A DNA stretch of 64,000 nucleotides, taken from the NCBI RefSeq assembly GCF_026151205.1, contig NC_087076.1, forward strand, positions 17,145,919 to 17,209,918, written 5' to 3'. The notes beneath the pieces are model-generated. The model did not search any database. It was not told the DNA's origin and saw only the letters and a program-made list of their open reading frames with translations. Shown here piece after piece: positions 53,761 through 64,000 of this stretch. The position numbers and the translations under genes are program-made. This DNA comes from Bolinopsis microptera. Its lineage: Eukaryota; Ctenophora; Tentaculata; Lobata; Bolinopsidae. The stretch's first letter is position 1. The number at the start of each line of letters is the position of its first letter.

Positions 53761-56563
53761 TCTCAACTTCTGATGATGAAACGAATAAGCTTTTGTCAAT
53801 TAAAGATATATGTGTCAGATTGAACGACTTCATACTTAATCCATTAATAGAATATGGAGAAATTTCATGTCTGACATAAACAAAAACTATAACATTTTAT
53901 CAATCATAGTTTTTACAATTTCAATGAATGTAAGTGTCAACAGGGTGTTGATGTGTCAAAAAAATTCGAACCCAGAGTTCTGTTCACGTTGACATAAAAG
54001 GACAATCAAAACCTTAACACAACTCGCAACAGCAAAAATCACATATATTCAATATTTGGTCAACTTTATTAAGGACAACAAATATGTAGCAATACGCAGA
54101 CCGCAATGATTTTAAATCTATACTGTTAAAAACTGGGCTAGGATTTAGAAGGCATTATCTTGAGTCATATGATCAAGAGAGAACAGTCTAGTCGGAGATT
54201 CACTTCAATATCGTTTATAAGAATATAAAACTTCCCAATGGCCTAATTGTTATCACTCATGAATAAACCATAAAAAACGTACACGTATACAGCTACATAA
54301 CTACAGTCACAAAGCATAGTTTACACGATAGTGTGAAACACCACGGCAGTTCATAACAACTAACAACAGCCCGAACGGTAAAAGAGTGAAACTAAAAAGA
54401 ACAATAGCTGAACAAGAAAGGCAGCAACTCTAACAACTTTATTGTTAAGCTATTGTTTCTTTTTAGTCCCACTCTTGAAACATCCGTGCCGTTGTTTGAC
54501 GTGTATGGTTTTTGCAGTTTTAAGCCGGTTGAATTCGATCAGCTTTCATTCGATGATATAATTCGCCGCTTAATACAAATGTACGTCGTACGATAGTGTT
54601 ACAAAATTGGTGGACAACAAGAAAAGACATAGTTAGCATAGTTAGCATGCAGTCAGTCGGCAACAATAACATATCACGTGATTAAAGAAACTGGTTGTAA
54701 CAGTTTTAGATAAATGTAATCTAGTTGCAGCGCTGTGAGTTACTAGGAGGTACAGTGGTAAATTGATGAAGACCCCAGTTAGTAACTATTATCTAGCACT
54801 GCACTAGCAGTGATCAATACGGCTTCCTTTGACGGCAAAACTGTCCTCGTTCTGTGAGGTATGATCTGCATATTATTCTGCATATTTTTCTGTTAGGTAT
54901 GATCTGCATATTATCGCTGACTGATCGAGCGTGCTAGATCACTCTAGAGTCGATCTTTGAGATTGTTCTAAAAGGGTTGAAATCAACTTCAATCATTGTA
55001 TTTTCGGACTTTGATTCCGAATCACCCCCCATGACATAGGGTTAAAATGCTCCCCTGACGAGATATTGGCGAAAAACTGTCCTTGTTCTGTTAGGTATGA
55101 TTTGCATATTATCGCTGACTGGTCATACTTTACTGACTCTGCCAGATTATTAATTTATTTAACGTTTTCAACAAAGCGAGACTTTTATAATTTGATCTGA
55201 TCGGGTGCTCATGATCGATGGAAAACTAATAGTCGAAATATGGAAACTGAATTGGGTTTACATCTTCTGGATCATGTCGCTTATAATATTAGGCGTATTA
55301 TCAATTATATTACATTTTTCAGCCATTAAATGTTCTTCTCAATTAAGTTCGTTGATCATCACTTCTGATTCAAAGTTTACAGAAGTGATTCTTTAGATAT
55401 GTAAATCAATCCAGTTTTCAAATTTCGACTAAACTATTGACCAGTTCTTTTTTTACCGATAAGAAAACATCCGGTTCATTCAATCCTCCAACTAGTTTTG
55501 TTAAAATTAATGGTTAAAGAAGTGAAAGCAGATTTGGCAAAACTATTTGCATACGTTTAAAAAAGTCTACAGCTAAAATACGTGCAGATGTCACGTTGTC
55601 TCTCAGCTGACGACCTATTTATTTCACATACATGGTTTGGCAAGGTCAGAAAACGGCCACTATGATAACAAATTTGGAAAGCATAGTATGGGAGTTTTCG
55701 ACAAGGAAATAGGAATCAGTAAGAGCCAGCAAGAGGCAATAAAAGTTTTAACCCTCGAGTAAACTGAAGGTTTGAGTCAATATCTATTAATAGCTCAAAT
55801 TAAATCTTACCTTACACGCAATGCAAATGAACTATAAGTTACATTTAACTGCTTGTCCTTAACAAATGATTTCCTCACTAAACGACCAACCCTGCAATCT
55901 GTATAATGGACATGCAACAATTTCCTAAATTCACATTTACAGTCATGATTAGCGATTTACTGCGGTAACTAGATCGGCTGAAGTCTGGATTCTACAACAA
56001 ATGAGATCAGGAAAAGTCAGTAGGTACATACTCCCATATTGTAAAATAAGTAAATACGAATACCAACAACTCCACCAATATCCTGCAGCGGTACAAAGAT
56101 ACACCACCTCCCGATATTCATGGCACAAGCAGGACACAACTACAAGCACAATGTAATTCATAGAAATACAGGAAACATGACGAATTGTGCGTGTAAACAG
56201 AATACCCTCCCGTCTCAGCTCAGCAGTACGGGCAGCTCACTTAGGACAAGTAGGGTAAGTGGTATACTCAGAGAGAGAGAGAGATAGGAGGAGTCTAGTT
56301 GGCAATCTTTTTATTATTCCTTGCTGGCCTGCTCAGTAATCGTTATTACGAAGAGAGAGAGCGTTAAGTGGCAGCTATACATTCCCACTTATAACTATAA
56401 AAGACTAACAAAGTTACACAGGGGGACGTGGTGTACCTTAGTGTTAGCATGATCAACAGGTGGACCGTAAACATAAGGTAGAGAATATCGGGCATTCTGC
56501 CAGGTTAGATTAATACTGCCAGCTCTTCTTTTCAAGTATGGTGGTAAAATAAACGAAATTTTC
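53761..56563. other. Intergenic
   Basis: No supported exon apart from the tentative one that follows. Contains a 45-50 bp-arm hairpin at 54363-54497, and a dispersed direct repeat (TTCTGTTAGGTATGAT and TGCATATTATCGCTGACTG) at 54.84-54.93 kb and 55.07-55.13 kb. Confidence 0.5.
54363..54497. repeat. Inverted repeat, hairpin-forming, about 47-bp arms
   Basis: The left arm (54363-54409: ACAACAGCCCGAACGGTAAA ... AACAATAGCT) pairs with the right arm (54448-54497: AGCTATTGTTTCTTTTTAGT ... CCGTTGTTT). A few mismatches and small bulges; the loop is about 38 nt. Confidence 0.85.
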
Positions 56564-58005
56564 ATGGAGTATGAACGAGGCAGCAGCGATGCTGCAAGAG
56601 CGGTCGATCAAGACGATGACCCAGGAAGCTACACATCTCCATCGTAAGTAAGTAGGTAGTGGAGAAGACATTCCATTGCACAAGCTCATTTACAGTCCTA
56701 GTAGTAGTACTAGTAGACGCGTCACTGTCAGGGAGCTGACAATGTATGTAACTGACAGTGTATGTTACTGGTAACTGTGAGCGATGAAATATTGGACCGA
56801 TTGTGGTAAAATATGGGATAGCCAGAGCCTTAAGTAAGATGTATTATATATAAGAAAATAACAATTTTGATTTTTATGGGGACAATATGCTAGGGAGCTT
56901 TCACGGTCTTGATTGATCCTATTTAGTCCTGGTATTGAGTCTGTTACACAGGTTGTAAGGTCATTGCATGCCGGTAAATTGGGTTTGTAACTGCATTTGA
57001 TTCGAAAGAGTTGTGCCATCTGCGGTCTTGAAGTTGATGTGTTCTTTAAGTTTAATGATATCATGCCAAGGGATCACGTAAGGAGTAGAAATTTAGGAAC
57101 AGATCGTGCTTAGCAGCTAATAATAATTTGCATCATGGATAAATTAGCAGCTATGTAACTAAATAGAAACGAAAAGCTTTCTTAACGAATAAAAACACTA
57201 TACTCAGCTTGCTCAGAGGCTACCGCGGCAAGCGTGTTACTTGACCTCACCTTGACACTGTGATGTCAGACGTCCTCTTTTATTCAATGCTATGAACTAG
57301 GGGGCAGCCGTCTACAATAAACGTAACCGATGGCAGGCTGGCGGAGCCCTCAGAAAATATGGCTATCAATATGCCTTCAAAAGTTTAAAGAGCACAGCCA
57401 AAACAAATAAATGCTCACTGCTCAGGCATAATAACTATATTGAGACTATATCGAGGTTATAAATATAAAGTATTTTAAACTTAAAGACACCTGTTAGACT
57501 TAGAACAGAGGCAGCATTTGAGTGCGGACAATTTTTGCGAAAAGTGCGATTCTGTATAAAGTTGAATTGTTTAATTGTTTGCGCAGTAATAAGTGTGCGG
57601 CAAACGTTCAGAAATGAACGAATCCGTAACTATTTAAGTTTAGATAACCGGATTTTGACAAAGATTCAGTCCTCATATCAACAGCTTGTTGGTGATGTGA
57701 CCACAGTGACCTAAGCCTTGCAATATCACTATTAGTCAGTCCCCATGAGCTTGTGAAATGTTATTGTTCACTGTAAATAAAACGACTAACGCACTCATTA
57801 TACCAAACCATGAGACTGAGCTTCTCTCGGTGGCCAGAAAGGGTGACTCTGAATGGTCTTCGGCAGGAAGCGGAGAGCACAAGTGTTTTTATAATTAGTA
57901 TTACTATCAAGTCTTTTCTTTTATTTTAGAGACAAGAGAAACACCACTCAGACGGAAGAGGATTTTGACTTAATATCAAATATTCTCTTTGTATTTTACT
58001 CGTAA
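56564..58005 (+). CDS. Tentative two-exon small ORF, 51 aa
   Basis: Exon A 56564-56643 ends with a strong donor (CATC|GTAAGTAAG). Exon B 57930-58005 follows a strong pyrimidine tract and acceptor (CTTTTATTTTAG). The joined frame reads MEYERGSSDAARAVDQDDDP then GSYTSPS, DKRNTTQTEEDFDLISN, ILFVFYS and stop. The frame is also open upstream of the ATG to a possible acceptor at 56503 (VRLILPALLFKYGGKINEIF), so exon A may be internal and the gene longer. Evidence is only splice-site quality and frame continuity. Chance pairing is possible. Confidence 0.33.
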
Positions 58006-61000
58006 CATATTTTTGTTATGTGATGGAAATATGTCAACCTGGTTTAGTTAGTAAAATCCAGGCTACATATTATCATGTAAGCGAGCATAAACACAATGGT
58101 TGAATAACACAATGGAAGAATAGCCAGCTTAAGAAGGTTTGCTCGCTAGAAGTAGAATGAAAATAAATCGCAGGCGAAATGAAGCCTGAAGGCTCGAGAA
58201 GAAAAAAGTCGGAAAGTACTGTTATGACTATGAGAGCAAAAATTATCATCAATGCGAGAGCAAACAAAGGACTTCACGTTTTTTAAATTCGATCAAGATT
58301 CGGTGGAGATGGATGATTGTAAAAAATGTCGTGGGAAGTATACCAAATTTTGCGAAAAAGTGAGGGAAACGACTGCTATAATCTGTATCGGCATTGCACG
58401 ACATGCGTACAGTAACAAAGCGGTATAGAAGTAAAACACAGTCAGCACTCAGTGAGTCAGAGAACTAATAGTCTGTATGAGTGTATAACTGAGTTTCAAC
58501 TGTCTACGTGGTACCCAGGTATCTGATGTTGCGCTTGAACATGGAATGTGTACCGAAGATTTAACTTGGAGTTAGGTAAATATATAATCGATGTTAACGG
58601 TTGACTGATAGAGGATAATTACTGGAAAAGGAACATTCAGAGAGAAACATTTCTTCAACTGTTCGACTCCGAGAGTACAAACACACAGTAAAAGGAAACC
58701 ATCAATTGAAGTTCTGACGCAATGAAAGTGAAACGACCGTTATACATATAGGGCTTACTATAGTGTTTGAATCAGCTTCAGTATTACTATTAACAGGTGT
58801 GCCTTTGAGAAAAGTAAAAATTACCTAAACTAAAACTTATATTGATTTTCCGCTGAGTGCTCTTAGAGTCAAGAGAACAACCGAAATGTAGGTGTGGAAA
58901 TGAAACTATATACTTTCACATCAGCAGCAGGAGTGAGGCTAGTAAAACATGAACTATCCAATACGCAGAAAACATGTGCACGATCAACCATCATGATCGA
59001 GCCTTCTCTCATGTCCGCAATGACATTGCGTCAAGAGGAAGGCCACCTAAATTTCAACTAATATATATTAATGTATATTAATTATATCATTAGCGAGATT
59101 TGAGGCACTAAACTGATAAACAGTAAACATATATCAGCTAAGCCTAATGTGCTGCCACTGAAACTGCTACTATTTCTACTGCTTTCAACACTTTAAATTT
59201 GTTGAGGCAAAAATGTTAAAAGGGGGATGATAGTTTATATTATATCTATGCATATGGAACTTAAACGCGTTGAAAATTGATATATCAATGACGGTCTAAA
59301 GGCAAAGCCCACAACTCACTACTACCACATACTGCGCTTTTATTTGTTAAACAGTCAATAAAATATGGCACGTAATTTCGTTTTTGGGGTCTATTCGAGT
59401 TAATTTATTTGGACAAATTAAGCAAAATTTATCCGACATTAACAACCATCACTTAAAATTAAACAACCCACCTACTACATGGCTATACTTATAGCTATAA
59501 GGTCACCTAATAATCTCAATACTTTACCAACAAATTGAAAATATATTGCTGGCGCCTGGCAGTTATCTACCCAACTCGTCTGTGCTTGGCACAAATTGCT
59601 TGTTTAAATTCTTTTGCAAGCAAAATCCTTTGTATATAATCATCAATCATGTGAATAATATCCGCTACAGGTTGTACAGTAAACCGAACATTTCCTTTTT
59701 ATACGGACAAAATTGTAAGCCTCCAAAATTATCGACGACCCTAATCATAATGCTCAAATAACTATAAGGGCCATTCACGAGTTTTAATGACAGTTTTTAA
59801 ACGATTGTAACTCAACCAGTCAACAGATTTATCAAAGAGCGAATAACCACGATTTAATTGAATTAGAATGTTTGTTGGTTGCATTTAAGCTAAATTAAAC
59901 ATAAATTGTAACGAACTACGAAATACTGTGCTGATTAAACAACATTACTACATTAGCGCCGCTACAATTAACGACAAACCCCATTACACATTACATACAT
60001 TGCAATATCTGAGATCAGTTCGCAATAAAATATTGCAATAGAGTCGAACTGAAAATAAACTTATTCAATATTCTATTATCACAATTAGCTTATTACACGT
60101 AGTTGGATTATTAATTAAGGTGACAATCGTAAACAATTTTTGGTAATTGTTATTTTTATCAGGTGAACAAATATGCAGAAGTCCATGGTTGATAGTCGTC
60201 ACAGGAATGCAGTTGTACTACTTGTAGACATCAGTGAGGCCCATGTATGTATACAGTGCTTCTTGAGGTGAAAAAGTGGGCCGCCCAAAAGAATTAGGAT
60301 TTAGTCAGATATCAGTTTTACTCTGAAAGTTGTATGGATCTCCATCTCAGAATTAAAACTCGAAGTATATTGAAAGTTTCAAACAATCCTTCTAATATCA
60401 AAACTTTGAAACAATTGTTCTAAACTGCACTTTCTTAGGACTTAGAATTGTACTGTAAACAGATACTGTTAGACTGGAAGAGGTCTGTGGTGAATTGCTA
60501 TCAAGTACTACAGCAATACTATAAAGGTGTTACTTTGCGAAGTTACAAATCCTATAAAATGTTTAAAAGTAACAAGAAAGGGAGGACATCCGAACCACAC
60601 CGCAACACGGGCTTGGCCACTACTACTACAACATCATGAAAGGTGTGTGCCGACTGCAGTCACGCAGTGTTCATTAACATATTTCACACCTCAAAGCCAA
60701 GCCACATGTAGTCTGACTTTTGTAATGCAGAATATTAGAGCTGTTGTGCTGATTGTTGTACCACAAGAAGGCAAAATGTAGACTCTCTTGACGCAACTAA
60801 TATATAGTGCGCAAAGTAGGACGATCACGAACAAGCATCGCAGGTGCAGTATAGTTATCACAAACAGAACTTTAGGTGTCAACTTAATTTTTCCTAGCTT
60901 TAATCTAGCCGGCAACAAGAGCTCGCGCATTTAGTTAAACCTATGATTCTAAATTCTGAAGATCACATGTATCAAGCAAACCTCACTATATTCTCTGCTC

Positions 61001-63405
61001 AATACGGACAGTAGACTCCTAGCAAGCTGAGCATGACTTTGTGAAACCAATAACCAGCCATGGCAATAATGCAGGATCTAATTTACCTGCATATTCCGGG
61101 AGGTAGAGTAACATTGTTTGGACACGTAACAGCTACTCCTGTAATTCATATTGGCCGATGAGCTGATCTGATCGGTGTGAACTGCGAATCACTGTCACGT
61201 GTTATAACCAAGTTACACTAACATCCTTGTTTAATGATTTGCTAAAAACTAACAAATTTACTTTTTACTGTCTGAGAAACAATGCACTCAACTGGGTATA
61301 AAATATAGTTATAGTTTTTCATTACGAATCTGCCAGGGCACTATAAGACAGGTGACAATATAAATAACACCACCCTAGCTTCTCTAGCCTCTTATTAGTT
61401 ATATATATAACTAAGAAATAGCCAAGAACATAAACCAATAAACAAGCTGGCTCGACATAGCTGACGTTGATCACATCTCTGATAAATATTCATCTCGTTG
61501 ATCAGATACTAGTAGCCTGTAACTCCTAATTCTCATCAAGTTTCGACCGCGTGATGAGGTCACGTGTATATGTACCACGTGCACAAGCACGCTCTTAGGA
61601 GGTGCTATATAGTGTGGCCCACGTGGTACTTATCATTTGGAATATTGATAGATTTGAGCACGTGATGGGCATGTTGCCAGAACCTGTTCAGTGCTCACTA
61701 GACCTGCAAATGAAGCTACTACTAACAACACTTGGTACGTGTTGGTGTTTACCTAGAATTACATTGCGATATCACGATATTATATACTTCAACTTGGACA
61801 ACAACAAATAAACATCAAAGGCTAGAGACAACAAGATTTATTGACTTAGTATTACTACAGCGTACAACGAATAGTGAACAAACCAGAAAACAATGCATAT
61901 TCGTGATTTAATGCAAGTTTAACGCCGTCTAGTAGTAGTATAACTCCATAGTAATATAATACTCTAGTATATAGGTTTTACATAATACTAATAGACAACA
62001 AAATTACTTTAGAATACGTTGATATTCCGCCAGACTAGTGACGTGGTAGCTTTTTATGAAAAATCTTACTGAGCGGAACATAAATTATTCTTATTGAACG
62101 ACGGTGAATTTAGCGTTCTTTGCCCTATAATTATATATGCACAATTTAATCGGTGAATTTTAGCGTTCTCTGCCCTATAATTATATATGCACAATTTAAG
62201 ATATCACTTATGCCTTAGCATATTTCCATGTTTATAATATAGAGTTTGATATCAATTGAATATATTGTTATTAGTTTGGAGGCGCAGATTAAAACATTTG
62301 AACGATCCTGACACACGACAGAACAAGAAGTTATCATTCAGTTCAGGGATTCTTACAGGCTCGGTCATAATCAAATTTATTACGGTAACGTCTATTTCAA
62401 TAGATCTTCAAAATTCACACTTTCCGTTAACCGTATTATCATAACAAGCCACATCTTGTGAGCAGCACTACTCTCAACGTGTCCTTACAATCCACAAATA
62501 TAATCCGACCCTACCAAAGCAAGCACGAGCTAAAGTTGCGAAAAAGAGTACGGGCATTTTCTGACACTTCTCAGTTTGAAGTTAAAAGCAAGAACAGAAG
62601 CAGTAATGGGTTCGCGTTGGACCTGTTGACAAGGTTATATTATATCATATGATGACGGTAAGGACACATCACACAGGAACTCTTACGCTTCAACAAGGTA
62701 TGCAGTTCAAGGAACTGGAAACGACAGCACAACTACCAACGAGAACCCCTTTTCGGAGAGGTGTTGTCAAGGTACACTTAAAGCTTACATGTAGCTCCTA
62801 ATTGAGTTACCATTTATTGAATTATTGGTATAAGGACAAATTGGTATACTGGTATGGTAGCCCTAGCCCATTATTTATACTGCACGCAATTGGATCATTT
62901 ATAACATTACTGATAAGATTTTGTCCAATAGTTATGGTTTGACATTTTTGTTACATTATGAATTACCTAAACAATCCATTGATCGAATTACCAAAGATAA
63001 AACGCGACGTAAAATCACGCGAAGGTACGTGCCTTATTTGCAAAAATGTCACAAGAATGTGTAATTTCTGTACGCTAAATTAAACTCACGTATAGCAAAT
63101 AAGTTAACATATGACTTATGGTCAAATTGAAACTCAGCAATTTGTATTACAAAGCCAGGGAGTCGTATAATTAGAATTAGTAAATACAATTTCATGTCTG
63201 ATTTTCTCTAAACGAGGATCACTAAATTACGTGAAATACAACTTAACCAACCGGCAAAAGTAAATACAAAACGTGGGGAACTTCCAAAACGAGTAAGTCT
63301 ACACTTAAAGTAAACATAGCTGGCCGGAACAACAATCCACATTTTCTCATATCCTAAACTAATGACAACGTGACATTAGGACGCGGAGTCAGTAGACATT
63401 ACTCT
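58006..63405. other. Intergenic or intronic, no confident gene
   Basis: I see no recognisable protein. Notable items are a CACGTG cluster at 61559-61667 and a doubled 49-bp unit at 62103-62198. Short open frames (for example 58073-58267 minus with a hydrophobic start, and 62458-62652 plus) lack splice or homology support. Confidence 0.4.
62103..62198. repeat. Tandem duplication, about 49-bp unit
   Basis: GGTGAATTTAGCGTTCTTTG and GGTGAATTTTAGCGTTCTCT start the two copies. Both continue CCCTATAATTATATATGCAC + AATTTAA. Confidence 0.9.
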
Positions 63406-63437
63406 CGTCACGTGACGTTATGCGACGTCACGTGACG
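63406..63437. repeat. Two perfect 12-bp palindromes CGTCACGTGACG, 20 bp apart
   Basis: Copies at 63406-63417 and 63426-63437. Each contains GTCACGTGAC, the palindromic E-box bound by MiT/TFE, USF and related bHLH-ZIP factors. They sit 20-50 bp downstream of the stop codon of the right-edge gene. Confidence 0.9.
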
Positions 63438-63456
63438 GTGATTGTCATTGATGTAA

Positions 63457-64000
63457 CTAGTAGTTATCCCAGGCATCAGCTTCGGCTTTTTCTTTTCGTA
63501 CTTGTTCGATCCAGGGCTTGACATATCGCACTTCACCGACTACCTCCTCCCACCTTTCAGCTTCTGGACACTGAGAGAGGGAAGGTGTTATGTCACGTGT
63601 TATATCACGTGTTATGTCACGTGTTATGTCACGTGTTATGTCACGTGTCCAATATACTGTCATGTGTTATTGGCAGAAACAAGGAACCTAGACACCTGTT
63701 AATAATGTGATATCTCACAGCTTACATAGTCAAATATATCATATATACCCAGATATTAAGATATGTGCTCTGGGCTGCACTACTTGCTCTCAATTATGTT
63801 ACAGCTGACTACGATATATTTGCTAACTCAGCTGATACAGAATTTAATTACTGCTAAGAAGATAACTATAAATTAGCCTAATTTCTTCCCGTCTAATAGC
63901 AACACAACAAAAACATAAAGTTAGTGTTAGAGGAAAGCACGTACCACTGTTCGTTCAATGGCCAACTGGGAAGCTCGGAGTCCACGGAAATTACGGAGCT
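63457..64000 (-). CDS. C-terminal exons of an unrecognised protein, cut by the right edge
   Basis: The exon at 64000-63945 (partial) ends with donor GTG|GTACGTG and reads LRNFRGLRASQLAIERTV. The last exon, 63570-63457, follows a good acceptor (CCTCTCTCAG) and reads CPEAERWEEVVGEVRYVKPW then IEQVRKEKAEADAWDNY and stop. Phases match (0/0). The charged, amphipathic composition and clean splice sites support a real gene. I do not recognise the family from this tail. The intron contains a CACGTG-bearing tandem repeat next to the acceptor. Confidence 0.65.
63588..63652. repeat. 12-bp tandem repeat (TTATGTCACGTG), about 5 copies
   Basis: Successive units TTATGTCACGTG, TTATATCACGTG, TTATGTCACGTG and so on, each with one E-box. 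On the transcribed (minus) strand the array ends about 18 bp from the acceptor of the last exon at 63570. Confidence 0.92.

Noticed and set aside
58073-58267. 64-codon minus ORF with hydrophobic N-terminus
   Set aside because: Looks like a signal anchor, but there is no splice partner, no conserved motif, and low-complexity AT-rich sequence.
62458-62652. Plus-strand ORF with a basic peptide (KHELKLRKRVRAFSD)
   Set aside because: No ATG at its start, a weak donor, and no partner exon. Left out as unsupported.

Overview
The window is animal nuclear DNA: AT-rich, with spliced genes that have canonical GT-AG introns, and with many transposable elements and tandem repeats. The recognisable host genes are SPOP, SANBR (KIAA1841) and CHMP3 (VPS24). 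The mobile elements (a non-LTR retrotransposon with a PHD-finger ORF1, several degraded retroelement ORFs, MITEs, a long inverted-repeat element) resemble those of marine invertebrates, for example cnidarians. I cannot name the species. No prokaryotic features, tRNA, rRNA or CRISPR array were seen.

Layout. (1) 0-11.2 kb carries three minus-strand genes in a row. First is the N-terminal 260 codons of an unrecognised gene cut by the left edge. Next is a complete 11-exon SANBR homologue (600 aa), with a truncated LINE in intron 2 and an 18-copy heptamer array in intron 3. Third is a complete 4-exon CHMP3 (217 aa). (2) 11.2-37 kb is gene-poor and TE-rich. It holds a degenerate retroelement ORF (15.3-16.1 kb), a long inverted-repeat element with internal direct repeats (18.5-19.4 kb), a nested MITE with a 7-bp target duplication, a LINE ORF1 remnant, a cluster of MITEs with poly-C tracts (23-24 kb), a GIY-YIG-like remnant, and a 4.2-kb LINE with two open ORFs (26.05-30.24 kb). 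That LINE is inserted into another retroelement ORF. (3) 37.1-52.7 kb is a plus-strand SPOP orthologue with ten exons (383 aa predicted). Its stop codon is probably formed across the last splice junction, and minisatellites lie in introns 2 and 7. (4) 52.9-64 kb holds a small two-exon gene for a 91-aa single-pass membrane protein convergent with SPOP, a tentative two-exon 51-aa ORF, and at the right edge the last two exons of an unrecognised minus-strand gene. CACGTG motifs are concentrated near that last gene.

Functionally, SPOP (CUL3 adaptor), CHMP3 (ESCRT-III) and SANBR (BTB regulator) are unrelated housekeeping or regulatory genes, and nothing suggests they work as a cluster. The most interesting signals are in the mobile and repeat fraction. 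The LINE has a canonical -1 slippery heptamer inside its ORF1/ORF2 overlap, and its ORF2 lacks a usable AUG. Tandem arrays also abut 3' splice sites in two genes; in one, the only good branch point lies in the last diverged repeat unit.
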